Positions 37,827 to 48,334 are shown, numbered from the stretch's first letter. The stretch: 64,000 nucleotides of DNA from Mangrovicoccus ximenensis (GCF_003056725.1 NZ_QBKZ01000016.1:133158-197157), one strand, 5' to 3'. Program-made: numbers and translations. The notes: a model not told the origin generated them from the letters alone.

Positions 37827-37913
37827 TGTCTTGCCCCGCTATCCGCGCCGCCATCCTGCGGCTCCGGGCATCCTGCGGCCGCGACTCTTTCAGCGCGGTT
37901 AACCATGTCCCGG

Positions 37914-38294
37914 TCAGGGCAGCCGGTGCCAGCTCTGGGCCGTGCAGAACGGCCCGACGCAGCCCGAGACGTCCAGCACGTCGCCATGCAGCACCATCTT
38001 CGAGCGGAAGGTCTTGTCGCGCTGCGGGTCCCAGATCCGGCCCTCGCCATAGCGCCCGCCCCCCTCGGGGCGCATGTCCCAGACGATCGGCTGCCCCACG
38101 GCCCCGGATTCGCGGCGGCTGCCATCGGCATTGAACGCCGCCTGCAGCACCCCGCAGAGCGCCGCCCCGCAGGCGTCGATGCGGACATGGCCGAAGGCGC
38201 CGTCCCGTCCCGGTTCGGTCCGCCACAGCCCCTCCGCCGGATCGGCAAGGACCGGCCCCGCAGCCAGCAGGGCCGCGCAGATCAGGTATCTCAT
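37914..38294 (-). CDS. DUF2147 exported protein
   Basis: 126 residues, complete. Signal peptide to A-L-A-D. The family core follows: [31 protein letters not shown] and V-S-G-C-V-G-P-F-C. Cysteine pairs suggest disulfides in the periplasm. Function unknown. Divergent from hisA, an arrangement usual in this group. Confidence 0.88.
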   Translation of the reverse strand: MRYLICAALLAAGPVLADPAEGLWRTEPGRDGAFGHVRIDACGAALCGVLQAAFNADGSRRESGAVGQPIVWDMRPEGGGRYGEGRIWDPQRDKTFRSKMVLHGDVLDVSGCVGPFCTAQSWHRLP

Positions 38295-38417
38295 CGATGT
38301 CTCCTCCCGCCCCCAGCACGCCTGCCCGCCCTCCGCCGGTCAAGCGGAACTTCGCGTCGCTTGGCTTCGCGGCCCGGACATGGCATGGGAACGCGGCAAT
38401 CACGAAAGGGACCGACC

Positions 38418-39140
38418 ATGATCCTCTACCCCGCCATCGACCTGAAGGACGGCAACTGCGTGCGTCTCTTCAAGGGCGACATGGACCAGGCCACCGTGTT
38501 CAGCGACGACCCCGCCGCACAGGCCAGGGCCTTCGTCGAGGCGGGCTGCGAATGGCTGCACCTGGTGGACCTGAACGGCGCCTTCGCGGGCGAGCCGGTC
38601 AATGCCGCGCCGGTCGAGGCGATCCTCGGGGCCTGCAAGGTCCCCGCCCAGCTCGGCGGCGGCATCCGCGACATGAAGACGATCGAGACCTGGCTGGACA
38701 AGGGCCTGGCGCGGGTCATCCTCGGCACCGTCGCGGTCGAGAACCCGGCGCTGGTGCGCGAGGCCGCCAAGGCGTTCCCGGGCCAGGTGGCGGTCGGGCT
38801 CGACGCCCGCAACGGCAAGGTCGCGACCCGCGGCTGGGCCGAGGAAACCGAGCTCCAGGTCACTGATCTGGCAAAGGATTTCGAGGACGCGGGGATCGCC
38901 GCGATCATCTATACCGACATCAACCGCGATGGCGCGATGCAGGGCCCGAACATCGAAGCGACCGCCGCGCTGGCCCGCGCCGTGTCGATCCCGGTGATCG
39001 CGTCCGGCGGCGTCTCCTCGCTGGACGACCTGATCGCGCTGCGCGATTGCGGCGTGACGCTCGACGGCGCGATCTCCGGCCGGGCGCTCTATGACGGCGC
39101 GCTGGATCTCGCCCAGGCGCTGGCCGCGCTGAAGGGCTGA
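38418..39140 (+). CDS. hisA: HisA, phosphoribosylformimino-AICAR isomerase
   Basis: 240 residues, complete TIM barrel. The catalytic Asp8 is in Y-P-A-I-D-L-K-D-G and the second Asp in Y-T-D-I-N-R-D-G. Phosphate sites are G-G-G-I-R and A-S-G-G-V-S-S. It performs the fourth step of histidine synthesis. The next his genes are not in this block. Confidence 0.95.
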   Translation: MILYPAIDLKDGNCVRLFKGDMDQATVFSDDPAAQARAFVEAGCEWLHLVDLNGAFAGEPVNAAPVEAILGACKVPAQLGGGIRDMKTIETWLDKGLARVILGTVAVENPALVREAAKAFPGQVAVGLDARNGKVATRGWAEETELQVTDLAKDFEDAGIAAIIYTDINRDGAMQGPNIEATAALARAVSIPVIASGGVSSLDDLIALRDCGVTLDGAISGRALYDGALDLAQALAALKG

Positions 39141-39210
39141 AAGCCGTCCCCGGCTTAACCCGGCAGAAACCATGGCGCCTCCAGAACATGCGCGTTCGAG
39201 GAGGTGCCGG

Positions 39211-39390
39211 ATGGCGATTGACGTGAGCATGGCCGCGGCGCGGCGCGGACGGAGCGGAACCGGGACAGGTCCGGGCGGGCGGCTGGCGCGGGACACCCGC
39301 ATCCAGACCCCGGCGGGCATGCGCCGGATGCGCGACCTCGGCGTCGGCGAAATGGTCGACACCCAGGACCGCGGCCCGCAGGAAATCCTT
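39211..39390 (+). CDS. Hint-domain protein start, truncated
   Basis: GAGGAGG precedes ATG 39211. R-L-A-R-D-T-R-I-Q-T-P-A-G-M-R-R-M is the N-terminal splice-like block of Hint domains, though the usual Cys or catalytic residue is replaced by Asp here, and D-R-G-P-Q-E-I continues the pattern. Such proteins are common secreted or RTX-associated proteins in Rhodobacteraceae. Cut after ~60 residues. Confidence 0.6.
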
Positions 39391-39442
39391 CGTCGCGGAC
39401 CTCTTCGACGCCGTCCCGGAGCTGGAAAACAGCCTGTGACCC
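39380..39442 (+). other. Join, then tail of an unidentified gene
   Basis: After the Hint fragment a new frame reads F-V-A-D-L-F-D-A-V-P-E-L-E-N-S-L-stop (stop 39437-39439). It looks like the true C-terminus of another gene, too short to name. Confidence 0.45.
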
Positions 39443-39481
39443 GGAAGGGCGGGCAGCAGCGCCCGCCCGAACCCTGCCCGC

Positions 39482-40291
39482 TCAGTCCGCCGAAACTGCC
39501 GCATGGATCATCTCCGGCACGGCCGCCGCCCGTCTTTCCTTCATGTCTACCGCCAGAAGGCAGGTTTCTGAAACCGCGACCGGCCGTCCGGAAGCGGTCC
39601 GCAGAAGATGGGCGCTGATCCAGGACTTTCCGCCGACCTGCACGATCCGCGATTCCATCCGGAGGAGCTCTCCGGCGCCGCAGGGCGACAGCGGCCGGTG
39701 GCGGAGTTCGACCAGCATGCGGCCGATGCCGGTCTTGCGGACGGTGTCGCGCCGGAATCCCACATCTTCCATGTGCTGGTGGGACCCGGTTGCCAACCTG
39801 GCGATCTGTGCCTCGAAGCAAAGCGTTCCGTCTTCGCCGAGCTCGTCGCGGCGGACTGGGCCGAGTTCCGCCAGGCTGTCTCCGCTCTGCGCGGCCTGCC
39901 ACGGCGCAACCTCGGGCACGGCAAGCCCGCGCGGCAGGACCAGCCCTTCCAGCTCCCGCGGCAGGTCGGGCAGGTCCGGCATGTGCGGTCCCGCCTGTTC
40001 GAGGGCCGTGGCCGCCACCCTTCCTTCCGAGATCATGACATGGGCAATCGCCCCGCCATCGGCCAGGCAGGACCGGATCGACAGCGCATCGCCCTGGGTC
40101 AGCTCCCGGTGGAAGCGCAGATGGCGCCGCCGCGGGGGCGGCATGCCCGGCAGGGCCCTGCCCTTCCGCGCCTCCAGGACCGACCGCGCGGCATCGAAGC
40201 TGCGGCAGTAGAACCGCGTGTTCCAATGGCCGTTGAAATCGCATTCCCAGCTTTCGACCCGGGCATGCAGGGTCGGGCGTCCCGCTGTCAT
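39482..40291 (-). CDS. Acyl-CoA thioesterase-like protein, double hotdog
   Basis: 269 residues. The N-terminal hotdog has E-S-W-E-C-D-F-N-G-H-W-N-T-R-F-Y, in which the D-x-N-G-H-x-N substitutes for the classic D-x-x-G-H-x-N catalytic loop. The C-terminal hotdog contains S-H-Q-H-M-E-D-V-G-F-R and V-E-L-R-H-R. It probably hydrolyses a CoA ester. The 44-bp gap to the upstream aldehyde dehydrogenase on the same strand suggests one operon. Confidence 0.75.
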   Translation of the reverse strand: MTAGRPTLHARVESWECDFNGHWNTRFYCRSFDAARSVLEARKGRALPGMPPPRRRHLRFHRELTQGDALSIRSCLADGGAIAHVMISEGRVAATALEQAGPHMPDLPDLPRELEGLVLPRGLAVPEVAPWQAAQSGDSLAELGPVRRDELGEDGTLCFEAQIARLATGSHQHMEDVGFRRDTVRKTGIGRMLVELRHRPLSPCGAGELLRMESRIVQVGGKSWISAHLLRTASGRPVAVSETCLLAVDMKERRAAAVPEMIHAAVSAD

Positions 40292-40334
40292 CGCCTCTGC
40301 TCCCGCCTGTCCGCGCGGCAGTGCTGCCGCAGCC

Positions 40335-41610
40335 TCATTCCGCAGCCAGCGCCGCGGCGCTTTCCGGCGGCAGGCCGACACTCTTCAGCTCGAAGAAGGG
40401 GTCGAACCCTTCGGCTCCCGCTTCGCGGCCGAGGCCCGAAGCCTTCACCCCGCCGATCGGCGCCCGGAAGCCCACGCCGCTGCCGTTGATCTCCACCACC
40501 CCGGTCTTGATCCGCGCGGCGATCTCCAGCCCGCGTCCGGGATCGGCTGTGAAAACCGAACCGTTGAGACCGTAGGGCGAATTGTTGGCGATCGCGACCG
40601 CCTCCTCCTCATTCGCATAGCCGATGACCGACAGGACCGGACCGAAGATCTCCTCCTGCGCGATGGTCGCGTCCGGAGCGACCCCGTCGAACAGGGTCGG
40701 GCGCACGAACCAACCGCGCTCCAGCCCCTCGGGCCGTCCGCGGCCGCCGCAAACCGCGCGGGCGCCCTCGTCCAGGCCCTTGCCGATATAGCCCGCGACC
40801 CGCTCCATCTGAGCGCGCGTCGCCATCGGCCCGATCTCGGTCGCCGGATCGTTCGGATCGCCCACTGGCATGGTGCCGATCATCGCCGCCAACGCGTCGA
40901 CCGTCTCGTCCCTGCGGCGGGCGGAGACGAGAATCCGCGTCTTCAGGCTGCAGACCTGGCCGGAATTGCGCAGCGATCCGACGCGCAGCGAGGCCACGAC
41001 AGAGGGGAGATCGGCATCGTCGAGGATCAGCGCGGCCGACTTGCCGCCGAGCTCCAGCGTGATCGGCCGGAGCCTCTCGCCGCAGCGCGCCGCCAGGTGC
41101 CGCCCGGCGCCGGTCGAGCCGGTGAAGGACACCTTGTCGATGCCCGGATGCAGCGCCAGATACTCGCTGGTCTCGCGCCCGGCAGGCAGGATGCTGACGA
41201 CTCCCTCGGGCAAGCCCGCCTCGGCGATCATCTCCCCCAGCAGATTGCCCGAAAGCGCGGTCTCCGGCGAGGTCTTGATGATCATAGTGCAGCCGGCGAG
41301 CAGCGCCGGGCCCATCTTCATGGTCAGCGACATCAGCGGCGCGTTCCACGGCACGATCGCCGCCACCACCCCCTTGGGCTGGCGCAGCACCAGAGCCTGC
41401 GCCTCGGCGGAGCTGCGCAGCTCGCGCAGCGGCAGGTCCCGGGCGATCTCCATGAAGGCGTCGAGCATGCGGATCGGCAGCAGCGCCTGCTGCGTGCGGG
41501 ACGCGGTGATCGGGCTGCCCATCTCCGCGGTGATGACCTGGGCGGCCTCCTCCAGCCGCCGTTCCATCACCGCGCGGAGCCGCGCCACCGACCGGCTGGA
41601 CGGCGGGCGG
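40335..41610 (-). CDS. NAD(P)-dependent aldehyde dehydrogenase, N-terminus missing
   Basis: About 425 of ~480 residues. The active-site pair is E in L-E-L-G-G-K-S-A and Cys in N-S-G-Q-V-C-S-L-K-T. The NAD motif is F-T-G-S-T-G-A-G-R, and E-E-I-F-G-P-V-L-S-V is conserved. It oxidises an aldehyde to the acid, or to a CoA ester, for which the thioesterase downstream would fit. The first ~55 residues are lost. Confidence 0.9.
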
Positions 41611-41616
41611 GTCGTC
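41598..41616. other. Join: aldehyde dehydrogenase / unidentified gene tail
   Basis: Aldehyde dehydrogenase (minus) loses its 5' end where a plus-strand C-terminal fragment begins. Confidence 0.6.
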
Positions 41617-41688
41617 GCCATCGGCGAGGGCCAGCTGCGCTACCAGAAGAAGGGGCGCAACGAAGTCCTGGCGATGCCGAGCGGCTGA
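41612..41688 (+). CDS. C-terminal tail of an unidentified gene
   Basis: Reads V-V-A-I-G-E-G-Q-L-R-Y-Q-K-K-G-R-N-E-V-L then A-M-P-S-G-stop. Codon use is convincing, and the gene lies 135 bp before the antiporter on the same strand. Not identified. Confidence 0.4.
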
Positions 41689-41823
41689 TCCGCCCCGCCG
41701 CCGCGCCCGCGGCTTCCGCCCGGGCGCCCGACATGCCATCATGCCGCGGCAGCATGTTTCGGACCCCGTCCGGGGCCGCCGCAGCCTATACTCGCAGAAG
41801 ACAGCCGGAGCCCGCAGGACATC

Positions 41824-43752
41824 ATGGAGAGCTTTCTCTTTCAGGCCACCCTCTACCTGACAGCCGCCGTGGTCGCGGTGCCCCTCGCCGCGCGCCTGGG
41901 ACTGGGGTCGGTGCTGGGCTACCTGGCCGCCGGGCTCTGCATCGGGCCGCTCCTGGGGCTGGTCGGCAACGAGGTCGGCGAGCTGCAGCATTTCGCCGAA
42001 TTCGGCGTTGTGATGATGCTGTTCCTGATCGGGCTCGAGCTGGAGCCGCGGGCGCTGTGGGACATGCGCCACCGGCTCCTCGGGCTCGGCGGGCTGCAGG
42101 TGGCGGGCTCGGCGGCGTTGATCATGGGGGCGTCGATGGCGCTGGGGCTCGACTGGCGCCCGGCGCTGGCGATAGGCTTGGCGTTTTCGCTCTCCTCCAC
42201 CGCGATCGTGCTGCAGACCCTGTCCGAAAAAGGGCTGATGCAGACCGCCGGGGGCCGCTCGAGCTTCTCGGTGCTGCTGACCCAGGACATCGCGGTGATC
42301 CCGATGCTGGCCTTCCTGCCGCTCTTGGCCCTGCCAGTGCTCGGCGCCGCCGACGGCAGCTTCACCATGGTCGGCGCAGGCAGCGGCACCGGCGCGCTGG
42401 AGGAACTGGCGACGAACGACCATGCCGAGGCGCTGGTGGAGATGATCGACCGGCTGCCCGCCTGGGGGGTCACGCTCCTGACGCTGGGCATCGTCGGCGG
42501 CATCGTGCTGGCCGGGCTCTATCTGGTCGCGCCGATCTTTGAATACATCCACAACGCCCGGCTGCGCGAACTGAACACCGCGCTGGCGCTGCTGATCGTG
42601 ATGGGCATCGCCTTCCTGATGAGCATGGTCGGGCTGTCGCCCGCGCTCGGCACCTTCCTCGCGGGCGTGGTGCTGGCGAGCTCGGAGTTCCGCCATGAGC
42701 TCGAAAGCGACATCGCGCCCTTCAAGGGGCTGCTGCTCGGCCTCTTCTTCATCACCGTCGGCGCGGGCATCGACATCAACCTGCTGATGGCCGAGCCGGT
42801 GCGGATCGTGGCGCTGACCTTCGCGGTGATGGCGATCAAGGGGCTGGTGCTCTTCGCGCTGGCGATGCTCTTCAAGCTGCGCCGCCGCGACCGCTGGCTG
42901 TTCACGCTGGGACTGGCGCAGGCCGGGGAGTTCGGCTTCGTGCTGATCGCCTTCGCGCTGCAGCAGGACGTGGTGCCCGGCGATCTCGGCCCGACGCTCT
43001 ACCTGATCATCGCGCTGTCGATGCTGCTGACGCCGCTGTTCTTCATCCTCTACGAATATGTCTCGAGCCGGGTCGGCGAGGACAAGAGCGAGGCGCCGAA
43101 AGCCGACGAGATCACCGAGCAGGGCCCGATCATCATCGCGGGCATCGGCCGCTTCGGCCAGGTGGTGAACCGGATGATCCAGATGTCGGGCTTCCGCGCC
43201 GTCGTTCTGGACCATGACCTGGCGACGATCCGGCTGATGCGCCGCTTCGGCTTCAAGAGCTTCCTCGGCGACCCGACCCGGCCCGAACTTCTGCATGCCG
43301 CCGGGCTCGGCAAGGCCAAGGTGCTGGTCGTGGCGATGGACGACAAGGATGCCTCGACCCGGATCGTCGCCTATGCCCGCAAGGAGCGGCCCGACCTGCA
43401 TATCGTCGCCCGCGCCTATGACCGGGTGCATGTCTACGAACTCTACCAGGCCGGGGCCGACGACATCGTGCGCGAGATGTTCGACTCCTCGCTGCGCGCC
43501 GCGCGCTACGTGCTGGAGAACATGGGGCTCAGCGAATACGAGGCGTCCGAGGCCGAGCGCGCCTTCTACAAGCATGACCGCCGCGCCATGCTGGAGCTTG
43601 CCGAGGTCTGGAAGCCGGGCGTGCCGGTGGCGCAGAACGAAAGCTACGTGCAGCGCGCCAAGGAGCTGAACAAGGAGATGGAGACCGCCATGGTCACCAC
43701 GCTCGGCGAGGAGATCGAGACCGCCGAGATGCGCCGCGCCGACGGCGGCTGA
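41824..43752 (+). CDS. CPA2 cation:proton antiporter with RCK domain (Kef/YbaL type)
   Basis: 642 residues, complete. Twelve or so membrane helices occupy residues 1-410. [13 protein letters not shown] is the helix with the conserved F-x-I-G-L-E motif, and F-I-T-V-G-A-G-I-D follows later. The cytosolic RCK_N domain begins [13 protein letters not shown] with nucleotide-binding Gly residues. It exports potassium or sodium in exchange for protons under nucleotide or glutathione control. Confidence 0.92.
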   Translation: MESFLFQATLYLTAAVVAVPLAARLGLGSVLGYLAAGLCIGPLLGLVGNEVGELQHFAEFGVVMMLFLIGLELEPRALWDMRHRLLGLGGLQVAGSAALIMGASMALGLDWRPALAIGLAFSLSSTAIVLQTLSEKGLMQTAGGRSSFSVLLTQDIAVIPMLAFLPLLALPVLGAADGSFTMVGAGSGTGALEELATNDHAEALVEMIDRLPAWGVTLLTLGIVGGIVLAGLYLVAPIFEYIHNARLRELNTALALLIVMGIAFLMSMVGLSPALGTFLAGVVLASSEFRHELESDIAPFKGLLLGLFFITVGAGIDINLLMAEPVRIVALTFAVMAIKGLVLFALAMLFKLRRRDRWLFTLGLAQAGEFGFVLIAFALQQDVVPGDLGPTLYLIIALSMLLTPLFFILYEYVSSRVGEDKSEAPKADEITEQGPIIIAGIGRFGQVVNRMIQMSGFRAVVLDHDLATIRLMRRFGFKSFLGDPTRPELLHAAGLGKAKVLVVAMDDKDASTRIVAYARKERPDLHIVARAYDRVHVYELYQAGADDIVREMFDSSLRAARYVLENMGLSEYEASEAERAFYKHDRRAMLELAEVWKPGVPVAQNESYVQRAKELNKEMETAMVTTLGEEIETAEMRRADGG

Positions 43753-43764
43753 GCGGCCGGCGTC

Positions 43765-43798
43765 CCCTCACCCCGGCCCTCTCCCCGGCGGGGAGAGG
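43765..43798. repeat. REP-like palindromic element at a block join
   Basis: CCCTCACCCCGGCCCTCTCC followed by CCGGCGGGGAGAGG. This C-rich/G-rich imperfect palindrome is a widespread intergenic repeat in high-GC bacteria. As a multicopy repeat it is a natural place for an assembly to break. Confidence 0.65.
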
Positions 43799-43801
43799 AC
43801 G

Positions 43802-44446
43802 AAGCTGCCCGAGGGCGCCACCGGCAAGCCCGTCGGCAACCCGGTGCGCCAGGTCGTCCATGACCGCGCGGGCGCGCCCTATATCCCGCCCGGCGACTAC
43901 CCGATGAGCCTGACCGTGTTCGGCGGCAGCCAGGGCGCGCGCATCCTCTCGGACGTGGTTCCCGAGGCGATCTGCGGCCTGCCCGAAGAGCTGCGCGCGC
44001 GGCTGCGGGTCTCGCAGCAGGCGCGGCCCGAGGATCTCGACCGGGTGCGCTTCGCCTATGAAAGCGCGGGCGTGCAGGCCGATGTGCGCGATTTCTTCAA
44101 CGACATCCCGGCGCGGCTGGCCGAATGCCAGCTGGCGATCGCCCGGGCGGGCGCCTCCTCGATCGCCGACATCACGGTGATCGGGCGGCCGGCCATCCTG
44201 ATCCCCTTTGCCGCCGCCGCCGCCGATCACCAGACCGCCAATGCCCGCGCGCTGGTCGAGGACGGCGGGGCGATCATGATCCCGGAAACAAAGTTCGATG
44301 CCGCTGCGTTAAGGGCGCAGGTCGTCACCATCCTGCAACAGCCGGACGTGGCCGTGAAGATGGCCGCTTCCGCTCTGGCCGCCGGTCGGCCAGATGCAGC
44401 CACCCGCCTTGCGGCCCTGGTCGAATCCGTCGCCAAGAACAAGTAA
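43802..44446 (+). CDS. murG: MurG, lipid II synthase glycosyltransferase, N-terminus missing
   Basis: 215 residues. The frame enters at [15 protein letters not shown]. The C-terminal UDP-GlcNAc site is [10 protein letters not shown] and [12 protein letters not shown], then [15 protein letters not shown]. It adds GlcNAc to lipid I at the inner membrane. murC follows after 19 bp, the normal dcw order. Confidence 0.92.
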   Translation, partial: KLPEGATGKPVGNPVRQVVHDRAGAPYIPPGDYPMSLTVFGGSQGARILSDVVPEAICGLPEELRARLRVSQQARPEDLDRVRFAYESAGVQADVRDFFNDIPARLAECQLAIARAGASSIADITVIGRPAILIPFAAAAADHQTANARALVEDGGAIMIPETKFDAAALRAQVVTILQQPDVAVKMAASALAAGRPDAATRLAALVESVAKNK

Positions 44447-44465
44447 CGAAGAAGAGGAAGAGCAG

Positions 44466-45887
44466 ATGAAACACTGGGAGGCCGCCATGCACGCCGCCAC
44501 GAAACTCCCCCTCGGCCTCGGTGCCATCCATTTCGTCGGGATCGGCGGAATCGGCATGTCCGGCATTGCCGAGGTTCTGCTCAATCACGGCTACACGATC
44601 CAGGGCTCGGACGCGAAGACCTCGAAGATCACCGACCGGCTCGTCTCGCTCGGCGCCAAGGTCTTCGAAGGCCAGCGCGCGGAAAATCTCGAGGGCGCCG
44701 AAGTGGTGGTGATCTCCTCCGCGATCAAGCCGGGCAATCCTGAGCTCGACGAGGCGCGCCGCCGCGGCATGCCGGTCGTGCGCCGCGCCGAGATGCTGGC
44801 CGAGCTGATGCGGCTGAAATCGAACGTCGCCGTCGCGGGCACCCACGGCAAGACCACGACCACCACCATGGTGGCGACGCTGCTCGATGCCGGCGGGATC
44901 GACCCGACGGTGATCAATGGCGGCATCATCCATGCCTATGGCTCGAACGCGCGCATGGGGCAGGGCGAATGGATGGTGGTCGAGGCCGACGAGTCCGACG
45001 GCACCTTCAACCGCCTGCCCGCGACCATCGCCATCGTGACGAATATCGATCCCGAGCACATGGAGCACTGGGGCACGGTCGAGAACCTGCGCAAGGGCTT
45101 CGACGATTTCGTCCACGGCATCCCGTTCTACGGCCTCGCGGTCTGCTGCACCGACCACCCGGAGGTGCAGGCGCTGGTCGGCCGCACCACCGACCGCCGC
45201 ATCCTGACCTTCGGCTTCAACGCCCAGGCCGATGTCCGCGCCACCGGGCTGCGTTACGAGCGCGGCGTCGCGCATTTCGACGTGTCGCTGCCCGACGGCG
45301 AGGTGATCGAGGGCTGCACCCTGCCGATGCCGGGTGACCACAACGTGTCGAACGCGCTCTCGGCCATTGCGGTGGCGCGCTATCTCGGCATGCCGCTCGA
45401 GGACATCCGCGCCGCGTTGGCCAATTTCGGCGGCGTCAACCGCCGCTTCACCCGCGTGGGCGAGGCGAACGGCGTGACGATCATCGACGATTACGGCCAC
45501 CACCCGGTGGAAATCGCCGCGGTGCTCAAGGCCGCCCGCCAGTCCGTGGAGCCGGGCGCCCGCGTCATCGCCGTCCACCAGCCGCACCGCTATTCGCGCC
45601 TCTCCTCGCTCTTCGACGATTTCTGCACCTGCTTCAACGAGGCCGATGTGGTGGGCATCGCCGAGGTCTATGGCGCGGGCGAGGCGCCTATCGAGGGCGC
45701 GACCCGCGAGGGCCTGGTCGCAGGGCTGATCCAGCACGGCCACCGCCACGCCCGCGCGGTGATGGACGAGGACGACCTGGAGCGCCTTGTCCGCGAACAG
45801 GCCCGCCCCGGCGACATGGTCGTCTGCCTTGGGGCAGGCACGATCTCGGCCTGGGCAAACCGTCTGGCCGAGCGGCTGAATGGATAA
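44466..45887 (+). CDS. murC: MurC, UDP-N-acetylmuramate-L-alanine ligase
   Basis: 473 residues, complete. The UDP-binding start is [13 protein letters not shown]. The ATP loop is G125-T-H-G-K-T-T-T-T133. E-A-D-E-S-D-G-T-F and D-D-Y-G-H-H-P-V-E complete the Mur ligase site. It adds L-alanine to UDP-MurNAc. The expected murB is not present because the block ends after the terminator. Confidence 0.95.
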   Translation: MKHWEAAMHAATKLPLGLGAIHFVGIGGIGMSGIAEVLLNHGYTIQGSDAKTSKITDRLVSLGAKVFEGQRAENLEGAEVVVISSAIKPGNPELDEARRRGMPVVRRAEMLAELMRLKSNVAVAGTHGKTTTTTMVATLLDAGGIDPTVINGGIIHAYGSNARMGQGEWMVVEADESDGTFNRLPATIAIVTNIDPEHMEHWGTVENLRKGFDDFVHGIPFYGLAVCCTDHPEVQALVGRTTDRRILTFGFNAQADVRATGLRYERGVAHFDVSLPDGEVIEGCTLPMPGDHNVSNALSAIAVARYLGMPLEDIRAALANFGGVNRRFTRVGEANGVTIIDDYGHHPVEIAAVLKAARQSVEPGARVIAVHQPHRYSRLSSLFDDFCTCFNEADVVGIAEVYGAGEAPIEGATREGLVAGLIQHGHRHARAVMDEDDLERLVREQARPGDMVVCLGAGTISAWANRLAERLNG

Positions 45888-45931
45888 ACTAAATTTGCTC
45901 GTTGTCTGCGGCGGAAAGAGAAACTGAAATA

Positions 45932-45960
45932 AAGTCCGGGCTTTGCCCGGACTTTTCTTT
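45932..45960 (+). terminator. Intrinsic terminator after murC
   Basis: AAGTCCGGGC, three bases, GCCCGGACTT, then TTCTTT. A perfect ten-base stem with T-run, 45 bp after the murC stop. A terminator directly after murC is unusual if murB follows in the dcw cluster. Confidence 0.85.
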
Positions 45961-45981
45961 TAGGGATTTTTCCATTTCGAC

Positions 45982-46016
45982 GGCGCTGTTGCACAAATCA
46001 ACTGATGACCGCAGTT
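45982..46016. repeat. 35-bp insertion-sequence end at a block join, copy 1
   Basis: GGCGCTGTTGCACAAATCAA + CTGATGACCGCAGTT. The exact inverted copy is at 62205-62239. It cuts the adjacent PAS protein on the right. It resembles ends of IS5/IS6-type elements, but no transposase accompanies it. Confidence 0.8.
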
Positions 46017-46441
46017 ACCGAGAATTCCAGCGGCACCGGCTCCTCGGCACCGGCCAGGTCGACCTCCAGCACGCTCTCGCGGCGCTCGCGGATCGCGGCC
46101 GCGATGGCGCCGCCGACCTGGCTGCGGGCCGGTTCGGCGAAGAAGCCTTCCAGGGTCTGGCCGCGGAGCGCGCCGATCTTCTGGCCGATCGCATCGCAGA
46201 AGGACCGGCTGGCATCCTCGATCAACCCGTCGCGCGACACCACCACCAGCACATCGCTGATCGAGGCGAGCACCGAAGCCAGGAAATCCTGCAGCACCTG
46301 CAGCTCGTTGTTCCGCGCCTCGAGCTTCTCCTGGTACTCGATCAGCTCGGCATAGGTGCGGTCGACGGCGCTGAGCACGTCGGCCCAGACATGCTCGCCC
46401 AGATCACCCGCCTTGTCCGGCATCCCAGCCTCTCGCTCCAT
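46017..46441 (-). CDS. PAS-domain sensor protein, C-terminus missing
   Basis: 140 residues. A coiled-coil lead (Y-A-E-L-I-E-Y-Q-E-K-L-E-A-R-N-N-E-L) is followed by PAS: S-I-S-D-V-L-V-V-V-S-R-D-G-L-I-E-D-A-S and L-R-G-Q-T-L-E-G-F-F. The output domain, probably a kinase, is missing. The apparent stop lies inside the insertion-sequence end. ATG 46441 has GGAG 4 bp upstream; 46423 is an alternative. Confidence 0.7.
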
Positions 46442-46499
46442 CCGGCTCCTCCGCGCCACAGCATAGGCAGCCCCGCAGGCCATGGAAAGCCCCGCGCGG

Positions 46500-47960
46500 T
46501 CAGCCGCGCCCGATCGCGCGGGCGATCCGGGAGATGCCCTCGGGAATGGCCGAGCGCGAGATCGAGGAATAGGCCAGCCGGTAGAAGTTCCGCGGCCGCG
46601 CCGCATCGTCGAAGAAGGCCGCGCCCGGCTCGATCAGCACGCCTTCGCCGCGCAGTTCCAGCGCCAGCGCCTCGGTATCGACATGCCCGGGCGCCTGCAT
46701 CCAAAGGCTCGACCCGCCGAGCGCGTCGCGGCCCGCAACCGTCAGCCCGTGTTCGGCAATGGCCTGTTCCATGACGGCGCGGCGCTGCTGGAAGGCGGCG
46801 GACATGCGCCGGATCAGCGCGTCGTAATGGCCGAGCGACAGGAAATGCGCGACAGTGCGCTGGATATGGCCGGGCGGGTGGCGCAGCATCAGCGCCCTGA
46901 GTGCGCGGGCCTCGCGGATGAAGGGCTCGGAGCCGACCAGATAGCCGAGGCGCAGCCCCGGGAAGAGCGATTTCGAGAAAGAGCCGACATAGATCACCCG
47001 GCCCTCCTGATCGAGCGATTTCAGGGCCGGGGTCGGCGGCGTGAGGAAGGACATCTCGAATTCGTAGTCATCCTCGACCACCAGGAAATCCTCGGCCGAG
47101 GCGCGCTCCAGCAGGCGGCGCCGCCGCTCCATCGGCATGGTCGCGGCGGTCGGGCATTGATGCGAGGGCGTGGCGAAGACCACGTCGGCGCCCTTCGGCA
47201 CCGCGTCGGGGATCAGTCCGCGGCCGTCGACCGGCACGGTCCGCACCTCGGCCCGGCTCTGCCCGAGGATGTCCCTGAGCTGCGGATAGCCCGGATCCTC
47301 GCGCACTGCGCGGCGGCCCGGCCCCAGGAGCACCCGGCTGGCAATCCACAGCGCGTTCTGCGCCCCCAGCGTCACCAGGATTTCCTCGGGGCGCGCGCGG
47401 ATGCCCCGGCGCGGCAGCGAGTGGCGGGCGATGAACTCGACCAGCATGGCGTCGTCGCGGTCGTAGTAATCCTCGGTCAGCGCGTTGAAATCGCGCTGTC
47501 CCAGCGCCATCAGCGCGCATTGCCGCCAGTTGGCGTGATCGAAGAGCCGCTTGTCGGTCTGGCCGTAGATGAAGGGATAGGGATAGCTGCGCCAGTCCTC
47601 GGGCCGCGCCACCCGCGCCGCGCGGACATGGCTGCGGGCGATATGGGCGGACCAGTCGACCCGGTCCTCGCGCTGCGGCGCATCGCCGAAATCCGGCAGC
47701 CGCGGTGCGGTCTCGGAGACGAAATAGCCCGAGCGGCCGCGCGAGGCGAGATAGTCATTCGCCACCAGCTCGGTATAGGCGAGCGTCACGGTGATCCGGC
47801 TGACGCCGAGATGCTGCGCCAGGCGGCGGCTCGAGGGCAGCTTGGCCCCCACCGGGAAGCGCCCCGCCAGCACGCCCTCGGCCACGATGTGCTGGAGCTG
47901 CTTCTGGAGCGTGCCGTCGAAGGACGGGTCGAGGAAGAACAGATCCTCGGAGATCACCAT
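46500..47960 (-). CDS. MocR-type regulator (GntR helix-turn-helix plus aminotransferase domain)
   Basis: 486 residues, complete. Residues 10-80 form the GntR winged helix (L-P-S-S-R-R-L-A-Q-H-L-G-V-S-R-I-T-V). From 120 on lies a fold-I aminotransferase-like domain with PLP lysine in S-F-S-K-S-L-F-P-G and V-E-D-D-Y-E-F-E. Such regulators sense PLP or an amino acid, as in GabR, TauR and PdxR. An inverted repeat just upstream of the start is a likely autoregulatory operator. Confidence 0.9.
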   Translation of the reverse strand: MVISEDLFFLDPSFDGTLQKQLQHIVAEGVLAGRFPVGAKLPSSRRLAQHLGVSRITVTLAYTELVANDYLASRGRSGYFVSETAPRLPDFGDAPQREDRVDWSAHIARSHVRAARVARPEDWRSYPYPFIYGQTDKRLFDHANWRQCALMALGQRDFNALTEDYYDRDDAMLVEFIARHSLPRRGIRARPEEILVTLGAQNALWIASRVLLGPGRRAVREDPGYPQLRDILGQSRAEVRTVPVDGRGLIPDAVPKGADVVFATPSHQCPTAATMPMERRRRLLERASAEDFLVVEDDYEFEMSFLTPPTPALKSLDQEGRVIYVGSFSKSLFPGLRLGYLVGSEPFIREARALRALMLRHPPGHIQRTVAHFLSLGHYDALIRRMSAAFQQRRAVMEQAIAEHGLTVAGRDALGGSSLWMQAPGHVDTEALALELRGEGVLIEPGAAFFDDAARPRNFYRLAYSSISRSAIPEGISRIARAIGRG

Positions 47961-47975
47961 GGACGCCCCCTGCAC

Positions 47976-48007
47976 TGGACCTAGCAACAGCCGCTTTGAT
48001 AGGTCCA
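47976..48007. promoter_or_regulatory. Inverted repeat TGGACCTA-N16-TAGGTCCA
   Basis: Perfect 8-bp arms at 47976-47983 and 48000-48007, centre to centre 24 bp, 16 bp upstream of the MocR start. MocR regulators usually bind repeated GGACC-like half-sites near their own promoter, so this is a probable operator. Confidence 0.55.
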
Positions 48008-48296
48008 AATGCCGGGACGGGCAAGGCCGCCTCTCTTCGCCCGGCTCGACGTTGAAGCCGCGCGTCCACAGGATTGTCCGCACCGCCTTGGCGTTCCAGC
48101 ATTCCATCGCGCTCCCGAGCGCGGGATCGAAGCGGCCCTACCTGGCGAAATCCTTGCAGCCAGTCTCGGGCTGCTCGAAGGGCGGCGCGCGCTGGCGGAG
48201 TTCGACCGCGCCCTGCCGCGGATCGGTGCCGGTGCGCGCGGTGACCGGGCGCTGGTCGCGATCGCTCCGCCGTGGCCTGAACTCAACTGGGGAAAG
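48008..48296 (+). other. Possible gene tail, unidentified
   Basis: A plus frame reads I-L-A-A-S-L-G-L-L-E-G-R-R-A-L-A-E-F-D-R, then R-G-D-R-A-L-V-A-I-A, with good codon use from about 48140 to 48280. No family recognised. It may be a fragment running to the insertion-sequence end at 48297. Confidence 0.3.
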
Positions 48297-48334
48297 GGGA
48301 ATCACGCCCTAACCCAGACTTCTGCAACAACGCC
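48297..48334. repeat. IS5-like end at a block join
   Basis: GGGAATCACGCCCTAACCCA followed by GACTTCTGCAACAACGCC. The GACTTCTGCAAC core is shared, inverted, with 779-790, and an IS5 transposase relic exists at 26799. The position fits the expected spacing of block boundaries. Confidence 0.5.

Noticed and set aside
40609..43575. 988-codon open frame on the minus strand
   Set aside because: Antisense shadow of the antiporter gene and another frame of the aldehyde dehydrogenase. The product is His/Gln/Arg-rich and without domains.
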